Assembly: GCF_900091515.1 (NCBI RefSeq)
Contig: NZ_LT607410.1
Coordinates: forward strand, 5,270,001-5,334,000
Length of the DNA: 64,000 nucleotides
Direction: 5' to 3'
Source of the DNA: Micromonospora purpureochromogenes
GTDB lineage: Bacteria > Actinomycetota > Actinomycetes > Mycobacteriales > Micromonosporaceae
A model generated the notes under the pieces. It was not told the origin of the DNA. It ran no database searches and saw nothing but the letters and a program-made list of their open reading frames with translations. Below, in pieces: positions 26,529-34,839 of this stretch (position 1 is its first letter; the number at the start of each line of letters is the position of its first letter). A program made the translations under genes and the position numbers.

Positions 26529-26984
26529 GTGCAGATCTCCGCGCGCGGCGACTACGCGGTACGGGCGGCGCTGAGCCTCGCCACCGCGTACCCCTCGCTG
26601 CTGTCCACCCAGGCGATCGCCACCGAGCAGGACATGCCGCGCAAGTTCCTGGAGGCCGTCCTGGCCGACCTGCGCCGGGCCGGCATCGTGCGGGCCCAGC
26701 GCGGTGCGGAGGGCGGCTACACGCTGGCCCGGCCGCCCCGCGAGGTCACCGTCGGGGCGATCCTGCGCGCCGTGGAGGGTCCGCTGGCCGGGGTGCGCGG
26801 CCTGCGCCCCGAGGAGACCCGCTACGAGGGTTCGGCGGAGAACCTCCCCCGGCTCTGGGTGGCCGTCCGGGCCGCCGTCCGGCAGGTGCTCGACGAGGTC
26901 AGCCTCGCCGAGGTGGTCAGTGGCCGACTGCCCGCGCACATCCGCAAGCTGACCGCTCTGCCCGACGCCTGGGAGCCCCGCTGA
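26529..26984 (+). CDS. Rrf2-family regulator lacking Fe-S cysteines
   Basis: 151 residues from GTG 26529. The winged helix is typical (QISARGDYAVRAALSLA, QAIATEQDMPRKFLEAVLAD, QRGAEGGYTLARPPREVTVG). The protein has no cysteine at all, so it cannot hold an Fe-S cluster as IscR or NsrR do. In this it resembles CymR, the cysteine-metabolism regulator of firmicutes. It lies close to a six-gene organosulfur operon on the other strand (27.5-33.1 kb), which makes a sulfur-limitation role plausible. It overlaps the next gene by one base (TGATG), so the pair is co-translated. Confidence 0.9.
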   Translation: MQISARGDYAVRAALSLATAYPSLLSTQAIATEQDMPRKFLEAVLADLRRAGIVRAQRGAEGGYTLARPPREVTVGAILRAVEGPLAGVRGLRPEETRYEGSAENLPRLWVAVRAAVRQVLDEVSLAEVVSGRLPAHIRKLTALPDAWEPR

Positions 26985-27502
26985 TGCCCACCCCCACCCT
27001 GCGCACCGACCGGCTGCTGCTGGAGCCCTACCGCCCGGCCGACGCCGACGACTTCGTCGCCCTGCTCAGCGACGCGGAGGTGGCCCGGTACATGGGCGAC
27101 GGCCCGATGACCCCCGCCGACGCCGCCGCCCTGTTCGGCCGGGTGTTCACCACGGTCTACGCCGAGGACCTGTTCGACGTGTGGGCGGTGCGCCGCGACG
27201 GCCGGTACGTCGGGCACGCCGAGATCAAGCGCACCGACCAGGTCGACGGCCACGAGCTGGTGTACGCCCTGGCGAAGCCGGCCTGGGGCGCCGGCCTCGG
27301 CACCGAACTGGCCCGGGCCCTGGTCCGCTACGGCTTCGACACCCTCGACCTGAGCCGGGTGTACGCCACCGTCGCCGAGGCCAACACCGCCTCGCTGGCG
27401 CTGCTGGCCAAGCTCGGCTTCGTCCACCAGCGGGACATCACCGAGGACGACGGCAGCATCACCCGGGTCCTCGCCGTCGACCGCGCGCCGGTGCCCGCCT
27501 GA
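26984..27502 (+). CDS. GNAT-family N-acetyltransferase (RimJ/RimL type)
   Basis: 172 residues. LRTDRLLLEPYRPADADDFV opens the domain as in RimJ/RimL-type enzymes. The acetyl-CoA loop is KPAWGAGLGTELARALVRYG (R/Q-x-x-G-x-G/A form), followed by VYATVAEANTASLALLAKLG and F-x-x-x-R. The start codon overlaps the stop of the Rrf2 gene. The substrate cannot be told; it could be a peptide N terminus or a small molecule. Confidence 0.9.
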   Translation: MPTPTLRTDRLLLEPYRPADADDFVALLSDAEVARYMGDGPMTPADAAALFGRVFTTVYAEDLFDVWAVRRDGRYVGHAEIKRTDQVDGHELVYALAKPAWGAGLGTELARALVRYGFDTLDLSRVYATVAEANTASLALLAKLGFVHQRDITEDDGSITRVLAVDRAPVPA

Positions 27503-27528
27503 GCCGACACCGGCGCGCGCCCCCGGAG

Positions 27529-28149
27529 TCACACCGTCTCGATCACCTCCTCGGCGGCCAGCCGGGGCAGCCGGTCCTGCCAGGCGTCCGGGCCCGGACG
27601 GCCGATGTTGACCAGCAGCAGCACCTCGTGCCGGCCGTCGGGAAAGAACTCACGTCGCACGCCGGCGGCGTCGAAGCCGGCCATCGGCCCGGCGGCCAGC
27701 CCGGCGGCGCGCACCCCGAGCAGGAAGTAGCCGGCCTGGAGGGTGGCGTTGAACCGGGCCTGCGCGACCCGCTCCGCCCGGTCGGCCAGCCAGTCCTTCG
27801 CCTCCGGCCGGTGCGGGAACAGCTCCGGCAGCCGCCGGTGGAAGTCCACGTCCGCGGCGAGCACCGCGACCAGCGGGGCGGCGGCCGTCTTGGCCCGGTT
27901 GCCGGCGGACACGTACGGCAGCAGCCGGGCGCGCGCCGGGGCGGAGCGCACCAGCAGCACCCGCAGCGGCTGGCCGTTGAGCGCGGTCGGGCCGTACCGG
28001 ACCAGGTCGTGGATGGCGGCGACCTGGTCGTCGGTGACCGGCTCGGCGGTGAAGGTGTTCGCGGTGCGGGCCGCCCGGAAGAGCAGGTCCTGGGCGTTCC
28101 GGTCCAGCGCCAGCAGGTCCGGCGCCGCTGCCACCGACGCCCCCGTCAC
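27529..28149 (-). CDS. Nitroreductase family, malonic semialdehyde reductase-like
   Basis: About 206 residues from GTG 28149, which overlaps the upstream stop in GTGA. The frame runs on further, but only as a shadow of the preceding gene. Motifs are RNAQDLLFRAARTANTFTAE, RYGPTALNGQPLRVLLVRS (FMN contact), ARFNATLQAGYFLLGVRAAG and PGPDAWQDRLPR. This is the RutE/YdfG-like subgroup of FMN nitroreductases. As the last gene of the operon it would provide a further flavin-dependent reduction step; its substrate here is unknown. Confidence 0.88.
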   Translation of the reverse strand: MTGASVAAAPDLLALDRNAQDLLFRAARTANTFTAEPVTDDQVAAIHDLVRYGPTALNGQPLRVLLVRSAPARARLLPYVSAGNRAKTAAAPLVAVLAADVDFHRRLPELFPHRPEAKDWLADRAERVAQARFNATLQAGYFLLGVRAAGLAAGPMAGFDAAGVRREFFPDGRHEVLLLVNIGRPGPDAWQDRLPRLAAEEVIETV

Positions 28150-28688
28150 GCGGCCACCGCCGTGGCGGTGCTGGTGTAGCCGCCGCGGTGGTAGACCAGC
28201 GGCTCGGCGTCGACGCCGGCGGCCAGCGCCAGCGGCTCGGCGATGACGACGGTGTGGTCGCCGGCCGGCACCCGGTGCACGACCCGGCAGAGCAGCCGGC
28301 CCAGCACCCCGTCGAGCAGCGGCAGCCCGAACGGCCCCGGGGTCCACTCCCGGTACGCGGCGAACCGGTCGATCCCGCTGGTGGCGAAGATGCGGGCGGC
28401 CTCCCGCTGGTCGGCGGCGAGCAGGTGCACCGCGACGTGTTCGGCGCGGGCCAGCACCGGCCAGCTCGACGAGGCGACGCCGAGGCAGAACGAGACCAGC
28501 GGCGGGTCCAGCGAGACGGAGGTGAACGAGGTGGCGGTGAAGCCGGCCCGCAGCGGCGCCCCGATCCCGCCCAGGCAGGCCGGGTCGGTGCCCCGGGCGA
28601 CGGCGGTGACCACGGTGACGGTGGACGCCTGCCGGCGCAGCAGCCCCCGGAACAGGTCCCGATCCACCGGCAGCAGGTCGGCGCTCAC
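28146..28688 (-). CDS. Flavin reductase (NADH:FMN oxidoreductase component)
   Basis: About 180 residues from the GTG at 28688 (VSADLLPVDRDLFRGLLRR). An alternative upstream start at 28748 would lie within a repeat and is unlikely. Family motifs are GAPLRAGFTATSFTSVSLDP, PPLVSFCLG and WPVLARAEHVAVHLLA, with GDHTVVIAEPLAL near the end. It should supply reduced flavin to the LLM monooxygenase encoded upstream, as in SsuE/SsuD or SnaC/SnaA-type pairs. It overlaps the nitroreductase by four bases. The start codon lies inside one edge of the 60-bp repeat at 28681-28809. Confidence 0.88.
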   Translation of the reverse strand: MSADLLPVDRDLFRGLLRRQASTVTVVTAVARGTDPACLGGIGAPLRAGFTATSFTSVSLDPPLVSFCLGVASSSWPVLARAEHVAVHLLAADQREAARIFATSGIDRFAAYREWTPGPFGLPLLDGVLGRLLCRVVHRVPAGDHTVVIAEPLALAAGVDAEPLVYHRGGYTSTATAVAA

Positions 28689-28809
28689 GCCCGCCACCTC
28701 AGCTCGCGACTGCGGGGCTCGCAACCCCGGCTCACTCCTCGCGCTCACGCCGCCACCTCAGCTCGCGACTGCGGGGCTCGCAACCCCGGCTCACTCCTCG
28801 CGCTCACGC
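28681..28809. repeat. Tandem 60-bp intergenic repeat
   Basis: Two near-identical units (28681-28740 and 28741-28799; the second lacks one base), then a partial third (28800-28809). Each begins gcgctcacgc and contains a small hairpin (GCGGGG-ctcgcaa-CCCCGG-like). The repeat separates the monooxygenase and reductase genes and touches the start of the latter. I recall such sequence being common in Micromonosporaceae genomes; this is from memory. Confidence 0.85.
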
Positions 28810-30138
28810 TGTCACCAGCTCGCGGGTGGCGTACGAGCTGGCCGGGCGGGGCAGCCCGTAGTGCTCGCGCAGCGTCCGACCGGTGTACTCGTGCCGGAAC
28901 AGCCCCCGGGCGCGCAGCAGCGGCACGACGTGGTCGACGAAGTCGGCCAGCCCGCTGGGCAGCAGCGGCGGCATCACGTTGAAGCCGTCGGCGGCGCCCT
29001 CGGTGAACCACAGCTCGATCTGGTCGGCGATCTGCTCGGGGGTGCCGGCCACCACCCGGTGCCCACGCCCGCCGCCGAGCCGGCCGATCAGCTGCCGCAG
29101 GGTGAGCTGCTCCCGTCGGGCCAGCTCGACGACGAGCCGGTAGCGGCTCTGGTGGGCCTGGACGCTGGTCACGGCGGGCAGGTCGGGCAGCGGGCCGTCC
29201 AGCGGGTACCCGCTCAGATCGATCCCGGTCATGCCGGAGAGCTGGGCGAGGGCGTGCTCGGGGACGATCAGCGCCTCCAGCTCGGCGGCGAGGGCCTGCG
29301 CCTCCGCCTCCGTACCGCCGATCACCGGGGCGATGCCGGGCAGCACCTTGACCAGGTCCGGGTCCCGGCCGGCGGCGGTGGTGGCCCGCTTGAGGGCGGC
29401 GTAGAAGGCCTGGCCGTCGGCGAGGGTCTGCTGGGCGGTGAAGACCGCCTCGGCGTACCGGGCGGCGAAGGCGATGCCGTCGGGCGACGAGCCGGCCTGC
29501 ACCAGCAGCGGCCGGCCCTGCGGCGGTCGGGGCGTGTTCAGCGGGCCGCGGACCTTGAACGCCTCGCCGGCGTGGCCGACCTCGTGCACCCGGTCGGTGT
29601 CGGCGAAGACCCCGGCCGCGGTGTCCAGGACGAGGGCGTCGTCCTCCCAGCTGTCCCAGAGCTTGATCGCCACGTCGACGAACTCGGCGGCCCGCCGGTA
29701 CCGGTCGGCGTGCGCGGGGTGCTCGTCGAGGTTGAAGTTCCACGCCTCGCGGGACTGCGCGGAGGTGACGATGTTCCAGCCGGCCCGGCCGCCGCTGAGG
29801 TGGTCCAGCGAGGCGAACTTGCGGGCGGTGTTGAACGGTTCGTTGTAGGTGGTGGAGACGGTGGCGATCAGCCCGATGTGGTCGGTCGCGGTGGCCAGCG
29901 CGGCGAGCAGGGTGAGCGGTTCGAAGACGGCCTGGATGTTGTGCCGTACGGCCGGCCCGACGGCCAGCCCGTCGGCGAGGAAGACCGAGTCGAGGGTGCC
30001 GCGTTCGGCGATCCGGGCCAGCTCCTGGAAGTGCCGGACGTCGCCGACCCGGCTCGGGTCGGTGCGCGGGTGCCGCCAGGCCGCCTCGTGGTGGCCGACG
30101 CCCATCAGGAATGCGTTCAGGTGCAGGGTGCGGGACAT
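28804..30138 (-). CDS. LLM flavin monooxygenase, NtaA/SnaA/DszA type
   Basis: 444 residues from ATG 30138 (GAGG seven bases upstream); the much longer open frame is not real. It has the features of FMNH2-dependent two-component monooxygenases: LHLNAFLMGVGHHEAAWRHP at the start, FLADGLAVG, TVSTTYNEPFNTARKFASLD, SGGRAGWNIVTS and QAGSSPDG. It is in one operon with a sulfonate-type transporter and a flavin reductase, so desulfonation or S-oxidation of an imported organosulfur compound is the best guess. The exact substrate cannot be read from the sequence. Confidence 0.93.
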   Translation of the reverse strand: MSRTLHLNAFLMGVGHHEAAWRHPRTDPSRVGDVRHFQELARIAERGTLDSVFLADGLAVGPAVRHNIQAVFEPLTLLAALATATDHIGLIATVSTTYNEPFNTARKFASLDHLSGGRAGWNIVTSAQSREAWNFNLDEHPAHADRYRRAAEFVDVAIKLWDSWEDDALVLDTAAGVFADTDRVHEVGHAGEAFKVRGPLNTPRPPQGRPLLVQAGSSPDGIAFAARYAEAVFTAQQTLADGQAFYAALKRATTAAGRDPDLVKVLPGIAPVIGGTEAEAQALAAELEALIVPEHALAQLSGMTGIDLSGYPLDGPLPDLPAVTSVQAHQSRYRLVVELARREQLTLRQLIGRLGGGRGHRVVAGTPEQIADQIELWFTEGAADGFNVMPPLLPSGLADFVDHVVPLLRARGLFRHEYTGRTLREHYGLPRPASSYATRELVTA

Positions 30139-30149
30139 GGTGTTTCCTC

Positions 30150-31013
30150 TCAGGCGGTGACGTCGACGCGCCAGGTGGAGAAGCGGCGTTCGACGGCGAC
30201 GAGGAGCTGGTTGACGACGAGGCCGATGGCGGAGATGGTGATGATCCCGGCGTACATGTCGGGGATCGCGAAGTTGTACTGGGCGTAGTTGACGAGGTAG
30301 CCGAGGCCGGCCTTCGCGCCGACCATCTCGGCGGCGACCAGCACGAGGATCGAGTAGGCCCCGGCCAGCCGGACGCCGGTGAAGACCGTCGGCACCGCCG
30401 CCGGCAGGATCACCTTCTGGAACAGCCGCAGGTGGTTGAGCCCCATCGAGCGGGCGGAGCGCACCAGCAGCGGGTCGACGCCCTTCACCCCGGCGATGGT
30501 GTTCAGCAGGATCGGCCAGGAGCAGGCGTAGAGCACCAGGGCGATCTTGGAGGTCTCCCCCAGGCCGAGGATCAGCACGAAGACCGGCAGCAACGCCAGC
30601 GCGGCCGTGTTGCGGAACACCTCCAGCAGCGGGCTGAGCAGGTCGGCGAGGGGCCGGTACCAGCCGATCAGCAGCCCGAGCGGGATGGCGGTGAGCACGG
30701 CCAGCCCCAGCCCGGTCAGCGAGCGGGTGAGGCTGGCCCCGACGTGGTCGGCGAGCTGCCCGCTGGTCAGCAGCGCCCACCAGGCCACCAGCACCTCGGA
30801 CAGCGGCGGCAGGAAGACCCGGTCGACCAGGCCGACGCGGGGCGCGGTCTCCCACAGGGCGGCGAGGCCGAGCAGCGCGGCGCTGCGGTGCAGCGCCCGC
30901 CCGCCGAGCCCGAGCAGCCGGCCGGCCAGCGCGGGCCCGGCGACGGCCGGCGCCGCCGGGGGCGTGGCGGCGGGAACCGCCAGCCGGGTGGGTCGTTCGG
31001 CGATGTCAACCAA
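30150..31013 (-). CDS. ABC transporter permease, sulfonate/nitrate/taurine type
   Basis: About 287 residues from TTG 31013, overlapping the stop of the ATPase gene (TTGGTTGA). Six membrane segments are apparent. The BPD permease EAA loop is RSARSMGLNHLRLFQKVILP followed by AAVPTVFTGVRLA. SsuC/TauC-like features are LGLGETSKIALVLYACSWPI and GLGYLVNYAQYNF. It works with the ATPase and binding protein encoded directly upstream. Confidence 0.92.
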   Translation of the reverse strand: MVDIAERPTRLAVPAATPPAAPAVAGPALAGRLLGLGGRALHRSAALLGLAALWETAPRVGLVDRVFLPPLSEVLVAWWALLTSGQLADHVGASLTRSLTGLGLAVLTAIPLGLLIGWYRPLADLLSPLLEVFRNTAALALLPVFVLILGLGETSKIALVLYACSWPILLNTIAGVKGVDPLLVRSARSMGLNHLRLFQKVILPAAVPTVFTGVRLAGAYSILVLVAAEMVGAKAGLGYLVNYAQYNFAIPDMYAGIITISAIGLVVNQLLVAVERRFSTWRVDVTA

Positions 31014-32094
31014 CGCGGGCCTCCTCGGTTCGGGTCGCCGCCGGCGCCGCGCGGTCCGCGTCGGCGTCGGCGACGGCGGGGGTACGACCACCGTCCCCAG
31101 CGGTGCCGGCGGAGCGGCCGGCTTCCGGGGCGGCGGCACGGGGCGGTTGCCCGACGTCGACCGGTTCCGCCGGGCCGGGCCGGGTGTCGGCGCTGCGGCC
31201 GGGGTGATCGGGGGCGGGCGTCGACCGGTCGAGCAGCGCCCGCCAGGGGGTGCGGCCCGGCCGGCCGACGGTCGGCCGGGCGGGCGGGCGTTCGGCGGAC
31301 TGCGCGGCGCGCACCTCGTCGCGCAGCAGCGTCCAGATCTCGTGCCGGTGATGCCGGAAGGCGTCGGAGGAGCGGACGTCCTCGGTGGCGCCCCGGTCAC
31401 CGAGGCCGATCTCGATGACCTGCTTGATCCGCCCGGGGCGGGAGGTCATCACGGCGACCCGCTGGCCGAGGTAGACCGCCTCGTCGATGCCGTGGGTGAT
31501 GAACACGATCGTCTTGCCGGTGTGCTGCCAGATCCGTACCAGCTCGTCCTGCAACGAGTCGCGGGTCTGCGCGTCCAGGGCGGCGAACGGCTCGTCCATC
31601 AGCAGGATGTCCGGGTCGTACGCGAGGCTGCGGGCGATCGCCACCCGCTGCTTCATCCCGCCGGACAGCTCGTGCGGGTAGCGCTCGGCGAACCCGCCGA
31701 GCCCGACCAGGTCCAGGTGGTGGGCGACCAGCTCGGCCCGCTCGGCGCGGGGCACGCCCTTGGCCTCCAGTCCGAACGCGACGTTGCCGGCGGCGGTACG
31801 CCAGGGCAGCAGCGCGTACTGCTGGAAGACGATGCCCCGGTCGAGGCCGGGCCCGGTGACCGGGCGGCCGTCGACCAGCACCTCCCCGGAGGTGGGTCTG
31901 GACAGCCCGCCGAGCAGGTCGAGCAGGGTGGACTTGCCGCAGCCGCTGGGGCCGACGACGACCAGGAACTCGCCGGGGCGTACCCCGAGGGTGAGCTGGT
32001 CCAGGGCGGTGACCGCGCCGGCGGACGCGCGCCGCCCGGCGCGGACCGGGAAGGTCTTGGTGACCCGGTCGAAGCGGACCTTGTCGTCGCTCAC
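31006..32094 (-). CDS. ABC transporter ATP-binding protein, SsuB/TauB type
   Basis: About 362 residues from GTG 32094, overlapping the preceding stop in GTGA. Walker A is GPSGCGKST, the signature is LSGGMKQR, Walker B is ILLMDEPFAALD, and the switch is ITHGIDEA. The Q loop reads FQQYALLPW. The C-terminal 100 residues after the ABC domain are proline- and aspartate-rich and unusual; a domain of that length is not typical of SsuB, and may be a disordered extension. Confidence 0.93.
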   Translation of the reverse strand: MSDDKVRFDRVTKTFPVRAGRRASAGAVTALDQLTLGVRPGEFLVVVGPSGCGKSTLLDLLGGLSRPTSGEVLVDGRPVTGPGLDRGIVFQQYALLPWRTAAGNVAFGLEAKGVPRAERAELVAHHLDLVGLGGFAERYPHELSGGMKQRVAIARSLAYDPDILLMDEPFAALDAQTRDSLQDELVRIWQHTGKTIVFITHGIDEAVYLGQRVAVMTSRPGRIKQVIEIGLGDRGATEDVRSSDAFRHHRHEIWTLLRDEVRAAQSAERPPARPTVGRPGRTPWRALLDRSTPAPDHPGRSADTRPGPAEPVDVGQPPRAAAPEAGRSAGTAGDGGRTPAVADADADRAAPAATRTEEARVG

Positions 32095-33110
32095 GCCGCA
32101 CCGCCGCCGGAGGCGAAGGAGTTGTACTTGTTGGTGTAGATGTCGCCCGGCTTCGGCTTGTCGCCCTTGAGTTCGCCGGTGCCGGCGAGCCAGTCGATCC
32201 AGGTGGTGAACTCCCGATCGCTGATGAGGCCGCCCTTTCCGGCGACGCCGCTGCTCTTCCAGTAGCGCACCAGCGCCGGGTCCTCGTTGCGGCCGCGCTT
32301 GGCGATGATCGCCTCCAGTCGGGCCACCACGGTCTCCCGGGGCTGGCTGCGGGCCCACTCGATGGCCCTGCCGACCCCGCTGACAAAGGTCTTCACCGTG
32401 TCCGGGTTGCGCTTGAGGAAGTCGTCGCGGAAGACGTAGGAGCCGCCGCTGAACGCCCCGAGCAGTTCGTAGTCGGTGAAGACGGTGCGGACCCCGCCGT
32501 TGGTGACCGCCTTGTCGCGGATCACGCCGCCGAGCACCGCGACGTCGATCTGCCGCTGCCGCAACGACTGCTCGGAGTTGACGGGCGGGATGGCGACCAG
32601 CTCGACCTGGGCGATCTCAGTCGGGCTGAGCCCGTTGCGGGCCAGCCAGATCTTCAGTACCGCCTCGGCGTGCGCGCCGAGGGTGTTCATGCCGACCTTC
32701 CTGCCGATCAGGTCGCGGGCGGTGCGGATCGGGCTGTCGTCGAGGACGTAGTAGCCCTGGAAGGTCTGCGCGTCGGAGCCGTAGTAGCTGACCACGGCGG
32801 TGATCGGGGCGTTGGCGGTGGCGAGCTTGACGATGGCGCCGTTGAACGCGCCGCCGAAGTCGCTCTGCCCGGTGGCGGTGGCCTGGATGTCCTGCGGGCC
32901 GCCGGTGACGTTGCCGATCCACTTGAGCTTCACGTCACCGAGGTAGCCGAGGTCGGCGGCGAGTTCGGGGAGGGTGACCTGGCCGACGGAGCCCTGGTAA
33001 CGCAGCTCCTTCGTCTGGCCGGACGCCTCGGCGTCGCTGCCGCAGGCGGTGGCGCTGGTCAGGGCGAGCAGGGCCGCGACGGCGGCGAGGGTACGACGGA
33101 ATGAGGACAT
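32091..33110 (-). CDS. ABC transporter substrate-binding lipoprotein, sulfonate/nitrate type
   Basis: 339 residues. A lipoprotein signal ends in TSATAC (lipobox, Cys23). The body matches SsuA/NrtA/TauA proteins: LRYQGSVGQVTLPELAADLG, GQSDFGGAFNGAIVKLATAN, DLIGRKVGMNTLGAHAEAVL and VAIPPVNSEQSLRQRQIDVA. GGAGACG lies just before the start. It is the first gene of a six-gene operon, and a leader peptide and two hairpins occupy the 216 bp before it. Confidence 0.92.
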   Translation of the reverse strand: MSSFRRTLAAVAALLALTSATACGSDAEASGQTKELRYQGSVGQVTLPELAADLGYLGDVKLKWIGNVTGGPQDIQATATGQSDFGGAFNGAIVKLATANAPITAVVSYYGSDAQTFQGYYVLDDSPIRTARDLIGRKVGMNTLGAHAEAVLKIWLARNGLSPTEIAQVELVAIPPVNSEQSLRQRQIDVAVLGGVIRDKAVTNGGVRTVFTDYELLGAFSGGSYVFRDDFLKRNPDTVKTFVSGVGRAIEWARSQPRETVVARLEAIIAKRGRNEDPALVRYWKSSGVAGKGGLISDREFTTWIDWLAGTGELKGDKPKPGDIYTNKYNSFASGGGAA

Positions 33111-33140
33111 GGACGTCTCCTGATCTGAGCACGAGGAGGA

Positions 33141-33182
33141 CCGCGCCCGGTGGCGCGGGGGTACGCCGGCGCGCAGCGCCGG
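33141..33182 (-). promoter_or_regulatory. Two leader hairpins between leader peptide and transporter
   Basis: CCGCGCC-cggt-GGCGCGG (33141-33158) and CCGGCGC-gca-GCGCCGG (33166-33182), each with a 7-bp perfect stem. They lie between the leader peptide stop and the binding-protein start. Alternative pairing of these could couple leader translation to downstream expression. Confidence 0.5.
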
Positions 33183-33248
33183 GCCGTCGTGGGCCGGGCC
33201 GTGCGGTGTGGCGGAAGAGGGATGGTGCGGACGGCGGAGGGCGTCAGC

Positions 33249-33326
33249 TCAACAGAGCGCGCTCGCGTGCCGGACCAGGTCGACGTGCACGCGAGCGGTG
33301 AGGAGAAGCTCGTCCCGCTGCGACAT
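33249..33326 (-). CDS. Leader peptide of the sulfur-operon type (25 aa)
   Basis: A 25-codon frame begins MSQRDE and ends LLLTARVHVDLVRHASALC-stop. It matches the small actinobacterial leader peptides whose hallmark is a basic R-x-HVDL-x-R-x-x-S-A-x-C ending with a near-terminal cysteine. Those lie before sulfate, sulfonate and cysteine genes. Here the cysteine is the last codon. Translation through it would report cysteinyl-tRNA supply. It precedes the organosulfur transporter on the same strand by 138 nt. The ribosome site is weak. It is too short for most gene callers. Confidence 0.75.
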   Translation of the reverse strand: MSQRDELLLTARVHVDLVRHASALC

Positions 33327-33580
33327 GAGCCCATGCTGCCGGGCCGCCACGAGCCCGGTCAACGCCCTTCCAGAACATGAGATGCGCGTCGCTGACTTTG
33401 TTGCATCCCTTGCCGAGCTGCGTTTACCGCCCCGCAACACCTACCTGCTGAGTAGAGATTCCGGTGACCGTCCAGAGCGGATCCGGAGCGGATCCGCGGC
33501 AGGTTTCGCAAATCGCCGGTTCGGGCATGTTCGATGGCGTCAGAGCAGGGCAGGACAGGGAACGGCGAAGGGAGCCCACG

Positions 33581-33760
33581 ATGGGTCTGATGTTCCGCAA
33601 GCGCAAGAAGTACGGGCCGATCATCCTGAACTTCACCGAGAACGGCTTCTCCTCGTGGAGCATCAAGATCGGTCGCTGGTCCTGGAACTCCAAGGCCAAG
33701 GCGCACCGCGTCGATCTGCCGGGGCCGCTCTCCTGGAAGCAGGACAAGACCCGGGCGTGA
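33581..33760 (+). CDS. DUF4236-like small protein
   Basis: 59 residues from ATG 33581 with GGGAG eight bases upstream; the frame extends upstream to 33464 without support. MGLMFRKRKKYGPIILNFTE and SSWSIKIGRWSWNSKAK resemble the DUF4236 pattern (short strands with a basic start), though it is atypical. Divergent from the sulfur operon. Ends before the terminator at 33771-33809. Function unknown. Confidence 0.7.
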   Translation: MGLMFRKRKKYGPIILNFTENGFSSWSIKIGRWSWNSKAKAHRVDLPGPLSWKQDKTRA

Positions 33761-33770
33761 CGTCCCGAGG

Positions 33771-33809
33771 TCGAGCGGGGTGCCGGTGACTCACCGGCAC
33801 CCCGCTCGA
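33771..33809. terminator. Terminator hairpin with 19-bp stem
   Basis: TCGAGCGGGGTGCCGGTGA pairs exactly with its complement around a single central base, so the effective loop is a few bases. It follows the stop of the small gene and can also end transcripts from the minus strand. Confidence 0.85.
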
Positions 33810-33911
33810 CGTTCGGCGGCCCCGTACCCCGCGGCCCCCGGGCCCGGGAGTGGTCTGCGGGCAGATGGTGTTCAGCATCGCCGGTGGTGGCCACGGGCGC
33901 GTCGGTGTTGG

Positions 33912-34814
33912 TCAAGCAGTTGACCGGGCGCTTGCGGCCGGGCCGGCGGTGATCAGCACGTCGCCGCCGAGCCGGCCGTGCTCGGGGTCGCGGCGCACCG
34001 CGCCGGAGTGCAGCAGGCTGGTGAGCGCGCCCACGGTGTCCGCGGCCCGGTAGACGGTCGCGGTGAGGGTGTGCCGGCGCAGCTCGGTGACCGTACGCGG
34101 GCCGGAGCGGGCCAGCTCGGCCAGCAGCTCGCGGCGCAGCGGCCCCGGCTCAGGGTGCAGGGCGATGTCGAGCAGCCCGCCGGCCGGGTCCTCGGGGTCG
34201 CGGTAGCGCACCCCGGCGAACTCGTCGACCTCCCACAGCGCGTCCTTGAACGCCTCCAGGCTCTTCTCCAGTCCGGTGCCGAAGGCGACCCGCCGGGCCG
34301 GTGAGCCGTCGGCCGGCACCAGCTCGACCTCGGTGACCAGCGGGAAGCCGGCGTCGGTCAGGGCCGGCCGCAGCGCTGCCGACGCGGGAGCGGTGAGCAG
34401 CAGCTCGGCCGGGCGACCGGTCGCCGCGGCGGCCAGCAGCGCCGGCTCGGCGGCTGCGGCGTCCACCATGGTCAGCAGCGGCGCGCCGGCCGCGCCGGCC
34501 GCCTTGAGCACCACCGGCAGCCGGGACGCGTCGCCCGGGACCAGGTGCACGGCCACGTCGGCCGGCAGCGTCGCCTCGACCGGCCCGAGCCAGGCCGGCA
34601 GGTCGGGCCCACCGCCGGCGAGCACCAGGACGGTCAGCCGCCGCCCGCGCAGCCGGTCGGCGAACTCGGCCACCACCCGCAGCGCCGCCTCGGCGGCGTC
34701 GGGATCGGGGTACGACAGGGCGAGGGTGGCCCGCCGGGAACGGTGCAGCGCCCCCGGCAGCCAGTGGTCGAGCTGCCGGACGAGCAGTTCACGCAGGACG
34801 GTGTCGGTGGCCAT
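33912..34814 (-). CDS. Hypothetical protein, Rossmann-like core
   Basis: 300 residues from ATG 34814; the longer frame is not supported. The sequence TVLVLAGGGPDLPAWLGPVE, LLTMVDAAAAEPALLAAAAT and FKDALWEVDEFAGVRY, then RRELLAELARSGPRTVTELR with an HTH-like end, suggests an alpha/beta core and a C-terminal winged-helix-like part. The ALWEVDEFAG segment recalls three-Cys-motif partner proteins, but their cysteine motif is absent. I leave the function open. The 25-bp gap to the VOC gene suggests they are co-transcribed. Confidence 0.7.
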   Translation of the reverse strand: MATDTVLRELLVRQLDHWLPGALHRSRRATLALSYPDPDAAEAALRVVAEFADRLRGRRLTVLVLAGGGPDLPAWLGPVEATLPADVAVHLVPGDASRLPVVLKAAGAAGAPLLTMVDAAAAEPALLAAAATGRPAELLLTAPASAALRPALTDAGFPLVTEVELVPADGSPARRVAFGTGLEKSLEAFKDALWEVDEFAGVRYRDPEDPAGGLLDIALHPEPGPLRRELLAELARSGPRTVTELRRHTLTATVYRAADTVGALTSLLHSGAVRRDPEHGRLGGDVLITAGPAASARSTA

Positions 34815-34839
34815 CCTGCCGTTGTACCGTACGGCGGCC

